From positions 162,199-226,198 of the forward strand of contig NZ_JABAIL010000009.1 of assembly GCF_012641475.1 (NCBI RefSeq): a stretch of 64,000 nt of DNA. Reading direction: 5' to 3'. Shown one piece after another: positions 11,501 to 19,343 of this stretch. Below the pieces are notes generated by a model. It was not told the DNA's origin. It saw only the letters and a program-made list of their open reading frames with translations, and did not search any database. The translations under genes and the position numbers were made by a program. Every line of letters starts with the position of its first letter. Position 1 is the first letter of the stretch. This stretch comes from Flammeovirga agarivorans (lineage in GTDB: Bacteria > Bacteroidota > Bacteroidia > Cytophagales > Flammeovirgaceae).

Positions 11501-11741
11501 CATTTCTTCTTTAGACCCTACGGATGAATGGATCAATGTTTATCCCAATCCATTTACGTCTGAAGTGAATATCCTTGTTACAAAACCACAGTCTATTCAG
11601 ATTATTAATTTAACGGGACAAGTGGTATATCAACAAGAACTGACAGAGAATAAAACAGTACTATCCTTAACCTCATTACCTAGAGGAATTTATATTATTA
11701 AGTCTTCGGAAAGCAAACCGGTTAAAATTCAGAAAAAATAA
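8565..11741 (+). CDS. Large secreted GLUG protein with internal duplication and type IX sorting domain
   Basis: The ATG at 8565 is preferred over the in-frame TTG at 8532 because it puts the signal peptide (MIKHLILIICILFFFQTGFS) at the N-terminus, giving 1058 residues. The protein holds two copies of one module of about 430 residues. Each starts with an LEGDG/LPEGEG-SPY segment (about residues 24 and 458), runs through GLUG repeats (IGGIIGEINNKS, LGGLVGTIYNRS) and ends in InlB-B-like beta-repeats (WGAVQGEGYYSIGE, WGVLTGNGRYLEGE). Two further NGTITPG-type repeats and a type IX sorting domain (VYPNPFTSEVNI to KPVKIQKK) follow. The stop codon shares its last base with the next ATG, so it is translationally coupled to the sulfatase. 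Confidence 0.85.
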   Translation: MIKHLILIICILFFFQTGFSQEKPLEGDGSISNPYQIENVSHLLWLSKAEGDTDDVLNRLEHHYILMADIDLTNVDFVPIGSTETPFKGTFDGRGYTISSLSIDQSSSRYLGLFGVILSGTVHHLQLNNVNVSGERFIGALAGKIDESTIIHHIIAKGTVHGERGIGGIIGEINNKSEVSYIQSFVATSVIDGEKNVGGIAGVIYNKSSISQSYVAADVTGSSSVGPLVGAGHFASSEDKLVSIKESYWDKDITGLNSNEGIADSYGLTTEEFKTEDSFLDLDFENIWKMDTNSDFSETSRPYLSWIGGVFVQVKNENEDWGAVQGEGYYSIGEQISLKAVPNQNVEFVQWELNNEVYSDQPEVNVTVEEHMVFEASFEPAEYLITEISSPRGKVIGDDTLKVTSFETVQLPISPKTAYEIEEVFLNGNSIGTVPYITLSGVSEDIVIEVKYKSIDYQLPEGEGTAESPYVIRTLEELRWFSEGDTTTGIGQGTRWRSHVILDANIYAEETQHWNAGLGFFPIGTESKPFRGHFNGQHYEIHDLVSQREQERYIGLFGYSKDSASIRNLQILNVDFKGDRYVGALLGKADSTNIENIVVSGKVEAERLIGGAVGELNKGSHLSQSASFVDVSVIEGGKNLGGLVGTIYNRSSVNEVYAVGSVENASNSGGLIGNGHKEDVVSVTNAYWDHETTGLTSSHLQEDTFGLSTSAFSDLDNFVGWASSEVNWSILINTKYDQVERPYPFELQKHWINVTANRRDWGVLTGNGRYLEGEKVKIKALTLAGHYFIEWQKNGEFLSTESSVEIVVANHNDEYKAILGADEYIIEVSQSDNGTITPGTSTVFHNDDFTFQIVPDDGYEVDYLLVDQDTILATTEYTFKAVTQSYSFSARFKEYEPTIFIIPAIAGENGSITPLLGEVSEGEDITFDIIPDPGYEIDLVFVGDDNSIDTLETDKTAYAHTFENVWNNYSISATFKKSTISSLDPTDEWINVYPNPFTSEVNILVTKPQSIQIINLTGQVVYQQELTENKTVLSLTSLPRGIYIIKSSESKPVKIQKK

Positions 11742-13075
11742 TGAAAGCACTACTTATAGGCATTTTTTTAATGATGTCATGGGGTACATATGCCCAAAAG
11801 AAACCAAATTTTCTGATCATTGTGGCAGATGATTTAGGATATGGGGATCTCTCCTGTTATGGAGCGAAAGATATTAAAACACCTAACATTGATCAACTAG
11901 CGAGTGAAGGAGCTTTATTTACCAATTTCCATACGACATCTTCCGTTTGTTCTCCATCTAGAGCATCGATGTATACGGGTAAATATCCAGACTTAGTAGG
12001 AGTACCTGGAGTGGTAAGAGTAAATCAATCTAATAGTTTTGGATTTTTTGCTCCACAAGGCAAAACCATAATGAATGTCTTTAAAGAACAATCTGATTAT
12101 ACTACGGCATTAATTGGGAAATGGCATTTAGGCCACGCATCACCAAACCTACCCAATGAAAGAGGGTTTGACTTCTTCCAAGGTTGGCTAGTAGGTATGA
12201 CGGACTATTATAAACACGTCCGATACAATGAAAATTGGATGAGAAAAAATGATCAAAAAATTGAACCAGAAGGACATTGTACAGATCTATTTACAGATTG
12301 GACTTTAAAATATTTAGATCAAAACAACCAACCTTTCTGTTTATTCTTAACCTATACTGCACCACATTCTCCTTTACAACCACCGGCTGAATACTATGAT
12401 AAAGTTATAGCCAGAGAGAAAGGTATCTCAGAAAAGCGAGCAAAATATGCTGGGTTAGTAGAACATATGGACGATCAAATTGCAAGGGTAGTTCAGAAAC
12501 TTAAAGAGAATGGACAATTGGATAACACTGTGATCATGTTCTTATCAGATAATGGGGGAGCAGAAAACCATGGTGCAGACAACGGAGTATTTAAAGGACA
12601 GAAAGGCGATCTGTATGAAGGGGGTACAAGGGTTCCCTTTATCGTTAGATGGGGTAAAAATATAAAACCTCAAAAGACCGATATGTATATGTCAGTAACT
12701 GATATTTTTCCTACAATGGCGTCGATCATTGGTGCTGAAGTAGTTGAAGATTTATCAGGGATCGATCAGAAAAATTATTTGTTAAACGGAGAAGTAGCCA
12801 AAGAAGACCGAGTGGATATTGGTGTCCGTAGAGGAAATCGTAGTGATTGTGTTGATGGAACTATCTTCTACAGTGTACAAAAAAACGGCTGGAAATATAT
12901 GCAGAATTCAGCTTGCCAACCTTATGTCTTCTATAACATGAGTAAAGATAAAGAAGAGATGCATCCAATTCCTGCTTCAGATCTACCGAAAAAGAAAAAG
13001 AATTTTGATAAGATACTAAGAAAACACATTGTCAATTCAGGAGGTGTATCCTGGCAAAACCTACTTACAGATTAG
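11741..13075 (+). CDS. Secreted formylglycine sulfatase (S1 family)
   Basis: 444 residues with a signal peptide ending near TYAQ (residue 19). The metal site DD (Asp30, Asp31) lies in IIVADDLGYGD, and the formylglycine motif CSPSR has Cys70, to be oxidised to formylglycine. Other family signatures are IGKWHLGH, TAPHSPLQPP and FLSDNGGAENHG. It should hydrolyse a sulfate ester on a glycan in the periplasm or outside the cell. It overlaps the upstream GLUG gene by 1 bp, which links GLUG proteins to sulfated glycan use. A maturase for the cysteine is not in the window. The substrate position cannot be read from the sequence. Confidence 0.93.
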   Translation: MKALLIGIFLMMSWGTYAQKKPNFLIIVADDLGYGDLSCYGAKDIKTPNIDQLASEGALFTNFHTTSSVCSPSRASMYTGKYPDLVGVPGVVRVNQSNSFGFFAPQGKTIMNVFKEQSDYTTALIGKWHLGHASPNLPNERGFDFFQGWLVGMTDYYKHVRYNENWMRKNDQKIEPEGHCTDLFTDWTLKYLDQNNQPFCLFLTYTAPHSPLQPPAEYYDKVIAREKGISEKRAKYAGLVEHMDDQIARVVQKLKENGQLDNTVIMFLSDNGGAENHGADNGVFKGQKGDLYEGGTRVPFIVRWGKNIKPQKTDMYMSVTDIFPTMASIIGAEVVEDLSGIDQKNYLLNGEVAKEDRVDIGVRRGNRSDCVDGTIFYSVQKNGWKYMQNSACQPYVFYNMSKDKEEMHPIPASDLPKKKKNFDKILRKHIVNSGGVSWQNLLTD

Positions 13076-13103
13076 TTTACAATAATAGTTTTACTCAAAG
13101 CAT

Positions 13104-13139
13104 ACCTTGATTGGATTTTATCCTTTCAAGGTTTTTTTT
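13104..13139 (+). terminator. Rho-independent terminator
   Basis: ACCTTGA (13104-13110) pairs with TCAAGGT (13126-13132) and a run of T follows to 13139. It closes the unit of GLUG genes and sulfatase. Confidence 0.8.
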
Positions 13140-13377
13140 GTTAAAAATGAATCATTGATATAATAGAATGATGTGCTATTGGAGAACTATAATCAATCAC
13201 AATCTACTTTTAGTTATTTTTGAATCAGGATAACGACTGAGTAATCACTTAATTATAAATTATCTCATTCTAGATCGATCTGAGTTAAAATTATTTCATT
13301 ACTTCACTTCAAGAGTTGTATTCGGGGTACATATCAATAATATACCCTAGTGATATCAAAAATAAAGGTTTTCAAAG
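13140..13377. other. Noncoding stretch upstream of the main PUL operon
   Basis: About 240 AT-rich bases without a supportable gene. It holds a small inverted repeat, gggtacatat...atataccc (13325-13347), just before operator copy C. The ATATACCC part resembles one operator box, but it is out of the 21-bp register and has no partner. Confidence 0.4.
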
Positions 13378-13440
13378 ATATATCCCCTTCTCATTTTAAT
13401 ATATCCCCCCTCTGAGGTGGGAATTTTCACTGTAAATTTG
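13378..13440 (+). promoter_or_regulatory. Predicted HTCS operator and promoter, copy C (main operon)
   Basis: This is the best copy. ATATATCCCC at 13378-13387 and again at 13399-13408 lie 21 bp apart, linked by ttctcattttaat. The -7 TAAATTTG (13433-13440) matches TAnnTTTG and starts 34 bp after the second box. No good -33 TTTG is present, as expected if an activator replaces it. Transcription would start near 13448 and read the GH2-sulfatase-SusCD operon. Confidence 0.78.
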
Positions 13441-13467
13441 AAGTGTCTTCAATGGGGAGGTAAAGAA

Positions 13468-13566
13468 ATGATACCCATTATTGATCAAAGAACTGAAATG
13501 AAATTTTTTGCAAGTATTAATAGAAAGGTATATGAGCAATTCAATCAAAAGGCTTTTATTTTTTAG
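13468..13566 (+). CDS. Possible 32-codon leader ORF overlapping the GH2 start
   Basis: ATG at 13468 follows ggggaggtaaaga, the strongest Shine-Dalgarno-like sequence in the area, and the frame runs 32 codons (MIPIIDQRTEM... to ...KAFIF) to TAG at 13564. It overlaps the GH2 start (13532) in another frame. It lies in the mRNA leader of the largest operon and could be a regulatory upstream ORF. It could also be chance: Bacteroidota often do not use Shine-Dalgarno pairing and no homolog is known to me. Confidence 0.25.
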   Translation: MIPIIDQRTEMKFFASINRKVYEQFNQKAFIF

Positions 13567-16129
13567 TATTCTTGTCGTTGGATTCTACGGCAAGACATCA
13601 GCACAAGTCAACAAATATATTTTAAATAAAGGATGGGAGTTCAAACAATCAGATAAACAAGATTGGAGAGCAGCTTATGTTCCTGGGTGTGTACACACAG
13701 ATTTATTGAACCACCAATTGATCAAGGATCCCTACTTTGGTGAAAACGAAAAGAAAGTACAATGGATCGATAAGAAAGATTGGGAGTACAAGACAACTTT
13801 CACAGTAAATTCTATCGAAGACCAAAAGCAGCAACTAGTGTTTGAAGGGTTAGATACTTATGCTGATGTTTACTTAAATGATAAGAAGATATTGACAGCA
13901 GACAATATGTTCAGATCTTGGACAGTAGACGTAACTGGAAAACTTAAAAAGGGAGCAAACGAACTAAAAGTTTATTTCCACAGTCCAATCAAAACCGCTG
14001 AACCACTTTGGGATGCTGTAGGATATCCACTTTATGCTATCAATGATGATGCAAAGACTGGAAATACAGGAGAAAGAAAATTGTCTGTGATGACAAGAAA
14101 GGCAGGTTACCACTATGGATGGGATTGGGGCCCTCGTTTGGTAACTTCTGGTATCTACCGTCCAATTTACCTAAAAACATGGAATACGGTATCAGTAGAT
14201 AATATCCGTTATCAGCAAAAGAATATTTCTGAAAAAAATGTAGATATCCTTACTACGGTTCAACTTAATGTATTAGAAAATACTAATGTTACTATTGATG
14301 TGTTAGATGCTCAATCAGGTAAAAAGTATACTTCTAAAGTAGTGAAAGTTAAGAAAGGAGATGCTGCTCAAGAGTTAGCTTTCAATATCAAAAAGCCAAA
14401 GTTATGGTGGACAAATGGTTTGGGTGATCAGCATTTATACCCTATGAAAGTTGTGATCAAACAAGGGGATAAAATTTTAGATGAGAACGTTCAAAACATT
14501 GGTATTCGTACTGTAAACCTAATCACTGAAAAAGACGATATCGGTGAAAGTTTCAAAATCAGATTAAACGGCCATGATGTATTTATGAAAGGAACAAATT
14601 ACATTCCTGGAGATATGTTCTTAGACCGAGTTTCTGATGAAAAAATGGAAGAAACGATCAAAGCATGTGCAGAAGCAAACATGAACATGATTCGTGTTTG
14701 GGGTGGAGGAACTTACGAAAAAGACTTATTCTATGATCTATGTGATAAGTACGGCTTATTGGTATGGCAAGACTTCATGTTCGCTTGTAGTTTATATCCA
14801 GGCGATGAGAAGTTTGTGGAAAACGTAAAGGCAGAGGTAAAAGATAACGTTATCCGCTTAAGAAATCACCCTTCGTTAGCGATGTGGTGTGGTAATAATG
14901 AAATTGAATGGGCTTGGTTCGGTTGGGGTATCCAAAAGCAAATGAACTGGTCTGAAGCAGATTCAACAAAAATCATCAATGATTACTTTAGATTGTTTAC
15001 CAAAGAAATTCCAGATGTCTTACATCAATTTGATGACAAAGATTACTGGGCTTCTTCACCTTACTTTAGAAAGTATGGAGATCATTTAGAGACAAAAGGT
15101 GACCGTCACCTTTGGGATGTATGGAAAGGACCAAAATCATGGGACTACTATAAATCGCATGTACCAAGATTTATGAGTGAATACGGATACCAATCTTATC
15201 CTGAAGTAGAAGTGATGGCAAAATATGTTGCAAAAGACGAGCTAAATCTTTGGTCGAAAGGGATGAGAAATCATCAGAAAGCGAAGTTTGGTAATAAGAG
15301 AATTATGAAAAACGTAACCAAAGAATTTGATGTCAACGGAAAGAACTTTGAAAAAGTAGTTTATGCATCTCAACTGTATCAAGCATATGATCTAAAGTTT
15401 GCGATTGAAACACACCGAAGAAAAATGCCTCACTGTATGGGTTCTCTATACTGGCAGGTAAATGACTGTTGGCCAGTAGCTTCATGGGCAAGTATCGATT
15501 ATCTAGGTAACTGGAAGGCATCACATTATAGAATTCAAGAAGCTTATCAACCGGTGATTAGTTCAGTATCTTTTGATGATGAAACTTTCAATGTATACGT
15601 AGTTTCAGATCTTCTAAAAGAGATGAAAGCAACTTTGAAAGTGGAAGTAATGGATCTGAGTGGTCAGGTAGTAAAAACATCAACAGAAAATATAAAAGTG
15701 GCTCCAAACACATCTGATATTTATGCAAAAATTGCGGCTTCAGATATCAAGGTAGAGCAAAATAACTTAGTGGTAGTAACAACGATTATTGCTAAGAATG
15801 AAGTAATTGATCAAAACGAATTCTTCTTAGCTAAAAACAAAGACCTTACTTTATCAACCGATTATCAGTTGACAAAAAATGTTATAGCTCAGAAAGATGG
15901 TTCTTATATCATTGAGTTAACAACAGACAAAGTACTTAGAGGTGTTAAAATTTCTGCCTCAGTAGAAGGTGGAAAATGGACTGATAATTACTTTGATCTA
16001 TTACCAGGAAATAAAAAAGTGATTGTGTGGCAACCTGTGGACAAAAATATGGATAAGGTGAACTTTAAAGTACAGACGTTAAACAAGGTACTTAAAGATC
16101 AACCTGCTGAAGTATTAAGTCAACTTTAA
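13532..16129 (+). CDS. GH2 beta-mannosidase-like exo-glycosidase, secreted
   Basis: The ATG at 13532 (after agaaaggtat) is preferred to the in-frame TTG at 13508: it starts a clean signal peptide ending near KTSAQ (865 residues). Domain order is that of GH2: an N-terminal jelly roll (WEFKQSDKQDWRAAYVPG), an immunoglobulin-like domain, then a TIM barrel with WGGGTYE, the acid/base in WCGNNEIEW (Glu457) and the nucleophile in FMSEYGYQS (Glu550). C-terminal beta domains follow. The W-D-WGPR segment (YGWDWGPRLVTSG) and WCGNNE are typical of the beta-mannosidase branch rather than beta-galactosidase. It would remove terminal beta-mannose, or a related sugar, from oligosaccharides after desulfation. 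It is the first gene of the long operon under copy C. Confidence 0.9.
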   Translation: MSNSIKRLLFFSILVVGFYGKTSAQVNKYILNKGWEFKQSDKQDWRAAYVPGCVHTDLLNHQLIKDPYFGENEKKVQWIDKKDWEYKTTFTVNSIEDQKQQLVFEGLDTYADVYLNDKKILTADNMFRSWTVDVTGKLKKGANELKVYFHSPIKTAEPLWDAVGYPLYAINDDAKTGNTGERKLSVMTRKAGYHYGWDWGPRLVTSGIYRPIYLKTWNTVSVDNIRYQQKNISEKNVDILTTVQLNVLENTNVTIDVLDAQSGKKYTSKVVKVKKGDAAQELAFNIKKPKLWWTNGLGDQHLYPMKVVIKQGDKILDENVQNIGIRTVNLITEKDDIGESFKIRLNGHDVFMKGTNYIPGDMFLDRVSDEKMEETIKACAEANMNMIRVWGGGTYEKDLFYDLCDKYGLLVWQDFMFACSLYPGDEKFVENVKAEVKDNVIRLRNHPSLAMWCGNNEIEWAWFGWGIQKQMNWSEADSTKIINDYFRLFTKEIPDVLHQFDDKDYWASSPYFRKYGDHLETKGDRHLWDVWKGPKSWDYYKSHVPRFMSEYGYQSYPEVEVMAKYVAKDELNLWSKGMRNHQKAKFGNKRIMKNVTKEFDVNGKNFEKVVYASQLYQAYDLKFAIETHRRKMPHCMGSLYWQVNDCWPVASWASIDYLGNWKASHYRIQEAYQPVISSVSFDDETFNVYVVSDLLKEMKATLKVEVMDLSGQVVKTSTENIKVAPNTSDIYAKIAASDIKVEQNNLVVVTTIIAKNEVIDQNEFFLAKNKDLTLSTDYQLTKNVIAQKDGSYIIELTTDKVLRGVKISASVEGGKWTDNYFDLLPGNKKVIVWQPVDKNMDKVNFKVQTLNKVLKDQPAEVLSQL

Positions 16130-16143
16130 TTTTAAGCATAAGC

Positions 16144-16190
16144 GATATAGGGCAGCAAGTGACTACTTATATATTAATGCTGCCCATATC
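16144..16190 (+). other. Intergenic hairpin between GH2 and sulfatase genes
   Basis: gatat-a-gggcagca (16144-16157) pairs with tgctgcccatatc (16178-16190), a 13-bp stem with a single bulge and a 20-nt loop. It is G+C-rich for this genome and has no U-tract after it. An mRNA stabiliser or processing site within the operon is more likely than a terminator. Confidence 0.6.
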
Positions 16191-16208
16191 TCTTTAAACT
16201 TCAAGAAA

Positions 16209-17960
16209 ATGAAACGATTATTAGCTTTTTATTTAATTCTTTCCTCCTTTGCTGTATTTGGTCAAAGTAGACCAAATGTAGTATTCATTCTTACAGACGA
16301 CCAAGGTTATGGTGATCTTGGTGTAACAGGGAACCCTCATATCTCTACACCTAACATTGATAAGTTGGCCAATGAGAATATCACTTTAGATCATTTCTTA
16401 GTGAATGCTGTATGTGCTCCAACTAGAGCAAGTTTACTTACAGGTAGGTACAATTTAGCTACTGGCGTAAATTGGGTAACGAGAAGAAAAGAGGTAATGA
16501 ACGCTGATGAAGTAACATTAGCTGAATTATTTAAAAGTAATAACTACAAAACAGGCCTATTTGGAAAATGGCACAATGGGTCTACTTATCCACATAATCC
16601 TGTAGGACAAGGTTTTGAGACGTTTTTTGGGTTCTGTGCAGGTCATTGGAACAATTATTTTGATACAGAATTAGAAAATGAAAAGGGTGAGTTTGTCAAG
16701 ACAGAAGGTTATATCACAGATGTTTTAACAGACCATGCCATCGATTTTATTAAAGAAAACAAAGACGAGAACTTCTTCTGTTTTGTACCATATAATGCAC
16801 CTCACGCACCATTCCAAGTAGGTGATGAGTACTATGAAAAGTATGAAAAGATGGGACTTGATGAAAGAACTGCTGCAGTCTACGGAATGTGTGAAAATAT
16901 TGATGATAATGTCGGTAGATTGATTGCGACATTAAAAGAAGAAGGTTTATGGGACAATACGATTTTCATTTATTCATCAGATAACGGACCTAATGGAGAG
17001 CGTTATAATGCACAGATGAAAGGAAAAAAGGCGACAGTTCACGAAGGAGGAGTAAGAGTTCCTATGTTCATTAAAGCACCAAATTATCATGTGACTAAAG
17101 TAGAAGAATTAACAGCTCATATTGATATTTTCCCTACTTTAGCTGAACTATGTGATATAGAAGTTCCTGATTCAATCCAACTGCATGGTAAAAGCATTTT
17201 GCCATTATTAGATGGAAAAAATAAGCAATGGGAAGACAGAGTTATTTATACTCATAACCAACCTTGGAAATTTGAAGAGACTCCAGCTGCAGCAGTAAGA
17301 TCGGAACAATATAGATTAGTGATGAGCAAGGAAAACGACACTACTTTATATGACATGAATGTCGATCCTTCTCAACTCCATGACCTTAGTGCATCTAACG
17401 CTGAAGTAGTCAATAAAATGACATCAGATTATCACCGATGGTTTATGGATATTACGAACGGAGGGAAAGAACCAGCCGCCGAGCGTATTCAAATAGGACA
17501 CAAAGAAGCACCAAAAACGGTATTAACAGCAGTGGATGGGAATACTAAAAATAAGGTGAGATATGAAGGTAAAGGCTGGTCTAATGAATGGGCAAAGAAC
17601 TTCAAGAATAAAAAAGGTGTCATCCAATGGGATGTGAAAATAGTAGAAGATGGTGAGTATAACTTTGACATGTTATATAGCTGTTCTGAAGAATATATTG
17701 GCTTTAACATTATGATTGAAGTGGGTGAAAAAGTCATTACCAAAAAGATGTCAAAACCATTTGAAACAAAACAGTTGGTAAGCCCTGATAGAGAAGCAAG
17801 AACAGAAGTGCATGAGTTTACTTGGGGAACGATGCAAATGGGTAAATTATTCTTAAAGAAAGGAAAATATAAAGTGAAGGTAAGAGTCAATAACGAGATT
17901 AACCCTTCAAATAATTTTAGACTTAAAGAACTAGTGGTCAATAGCACACAACAATCATAA
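16209..17960 (+). CDS. Secreted formylglycine sulfatase (S1) with C-terminal beta domain
   Basis: 583 residues with a signal peptide ending near VFGQS (residue 20). The metal site is Asp30-Asp31 (FILTDDQGYGD). The formylglycine motif is CAPTR with Cys69, the Thr variant of C-x-P-S-R. Further signatures are FGKWHNGS, YNAPHAPFQ and IYSSDNGPNGE. After the sulfatase fold (to about 420) there is an extra region of about 130 residues predicted as a beta-sandwich (KGVIQWDVKIVEDGEYNFDM onward), absent from the sulfatases at 11741 and 17961. It may bind glycan. The stop codon directly abuts the next ATG, so the two sulfatases are probably coupled. Substrate regiochemistry is unknown. Confidence 0.93.
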   Translation: MKRLLAFYLILSSFAVFGQSRPNVVFILTDDQGYGDLGVTGNPHISTPNIDKLANENITLDHFLVNAVCAPTRASLLTGRYNLATGVNWVTRRKEVMNADEVTLAELFKSNNYKTGLFGKWHNGSTYPHNPVGQGFETFFGFCAGHWNNYFDTELENEKGEFVKTEGYITDVLTDHAIDFIKENKDENFFCFVPYNAPHAPFQVGDEYYEKYEKMGLDERTAAVYGMCENIDDNVGRLIATLKEEGLWDNTIFIYSSDNGPNGERYNAQMKGKKATVHEGGVRVPMFIKAPNYHVTKVEELTAHIDIFPTLAELCDIEVPDSIQLHGKSILPLLDGKNKQWEDRVIYTHNQPWKFEETPAAAVRSEQYRLVMSKENDTTLYDMNVDPSQLHDLSASNAEVVNKMTSDYHRWFMDITNGGKEPAAERIQIGHKEAPKTVLTAVDGNTKNKVRYEGKGWSNEWAKNFKNKKGVIQWDVKIVEDGEYNFDMLYSCSEEYIGFNIMIEVGEKVITKKMSKPFETKQLVSPDREARTEVHEFTWGTMQMGKLFLKKGKYKVKVRVNNEINPSNNFRLKELVVNSTQQS

Positions 17961-19334
17961 ATGAAAGAAATGAAAACAAAATTATTACTTGTCTTAGGCC
18001 TTATAATTGGGAGCTTGTTCTCAATCCAGGCACAAGACCGATCAAAAACACCAAATATCATTATCATTTATATGGATGATATGGGTTATGCAGATTTAGG
18101 TTGCTATGAAGGCTCCCTAAATGCTACTCCAGCTATTGATAAAATGGCTTCAGAAGGAACTATTTTTACTAGTTTTTATGCGGGTTCAAACATCTGTTCT
18201 CCCTCAAGAGCTGCGCTTCTTACAGGGATGTACCCACCAAGAGCAAGTGTTCCTAGAGTATACTTAGATACACCAAAAGGGATAAATTATGAGCTAACAA
18301 CACTGGCAGAATTATTAAAGACAAAAGATTATGCAACAGCATTAATCGGGAAATGGCACTTGGGGTATCATGATGAATTTCTTCCATTAAATCATGGGTT
18401 TGATACCTTCTATGGTTTACCTCACTCTCATGACCTGAAGGTAAATGGTGAACTTCCGTTCTATGAAAATGAGAAAATCATTGAACGTAATCCTGATCCG
18501 GCACAATTAACAACTCGATATACGGAAAAAGCTGTAGAATATATCAAAAAAAATAAAGATAAACCATTCTTTTTGTATCTTGCACACAACATGCCTCACA
18601 CCCCATTAGCAGTATCTTCTAAATTTGAAGGTAAGTCAGAAAATGGACTATATGGTGATGTGATCATGGAAATTGACTGGTCTGTTAATCAGGTACTTGA
18701 AGAAGTGAAAAAACAAGGGCTTGAAGAAAATACGCTAATAATAGTATCTTCGGATAACGGTCCATCTTTGAAGCAAGGCAATCATGCTGGTAACGCAGGA
18801 ATTTTTAGAGAAGGTAAAGGAACTACCTTTGAAGGAGGACATAGAGTCCCCGGAATTTTTTACATGCCTGGTACTGTTAAACAGCAGATTGTAACAGATA
18901 TGACTTCTCAGATTGACATCTTTCCAACAATTGCAGCAATGGTACAAGCGGAACTACCAGAGTATAAAATTGATGGTGTAAATATGTTGTCCACCTTGAA
19001 GGAAGGCGAGACTTCACCTAGAAGGGAGTTCTTTTATTTTCAGGGTAAGACGGTAGAAGCGTATAGAAAAGGAAATATTAAGATTCACAAACTTCATAAA
19101 TACAGAAGTTCATACCCTGAAAATGTGGTGATAAATGGTGAATCAGGTAAATTGAAGGTATTTAAAAAAGAATTGGAAGCGTCAGTTTTTAATTTGGATA
19201 AAGATCCTTCTGAAAAAGAAAACATTATAAATAAAAAGGAAGAAACTTATCAGAAATATCTGAAGAGAATGAAATCCTTTAACAAGAAATTAAATACTAA
19301 CAAGTTCGAACCAGAACTCAAAGAGACTAAATAA
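17961..19334 (+). CDS. Secreted formylglycine sulfatase (S1)
   Basis: 457 residues. Start codons at 17961 and 17970 are both in frame; the first abuts the previous stop with no gap, and either gives a signal peptide ending near SIQAQ. Metal-site Asp39-Asp40 (IIYMDDMGYADLGCY), formylglycine motif CSPSR with Cys79, then IGKWHLGYHD, HNMPHTPLAV and VSSDNGPSLKQG. The last region resembles the arylsulfatase/galactosamine-type branch of S1 (inference). It is second in a run of three sulfatases in the operon. The three are clearly diverged from one another, so they probably attack different sulfate positions. Confidence 0.93.
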   Translation: MKEMKTKLLLVLGLIIGSLFSIQAQDRSKTPNIIIIYMDDMGYADLGCYEGSLNATPAIDKMASEGTIFTSFYAGSNICSPSRAALLTGMYPPRASVPRVYLDTPKGINYELTTLAELLKTKDYATALIGKWHLGYHDEFLPLNHGFDTFYGLPHSHDLKVNGELPFYENEKIIERNPDPAQLTTRYTEKAVEYIKKNKDKPFFLYLAHNMPHTPLAVSSKFEGKSENGLYGDVIMEIDWSVNQVLEEVKKQGLEENTLIIVSSDNGPSLKQGNHAGNAGIFREGKGTTFEGGHRVPGIFYMPGTVKQQIVTDMTSQIDIFPTIAAMVQAELPEYKIDGVNMLSTLKEGETSPRREFFYFQGKTVEAYRKGNIKIHKLHKYRSSYPENVVINGESGKLKVFKKELEASVFNLDKDPSEKENIINKKEETYQKYLKRMKSFNKKLNTNKFEPELKETK

Positions 19335-19343
19335 TAAGCAACG

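Noticed and set aside
13325..13347. ATATACCC segment as a fifth HTCS operator
   Set aside because: It has no partner box 21 bp away and is 38 bp before copy C; better seen as a small inverted repeat.
17489..18067. 192-codon open frame on the minus strand across the junction of two sulfatase genes
   Set aside because: It lies wholly against two well-supported sulfatase genes, has no recognisable domain, and its length is a by-product of their codon use.
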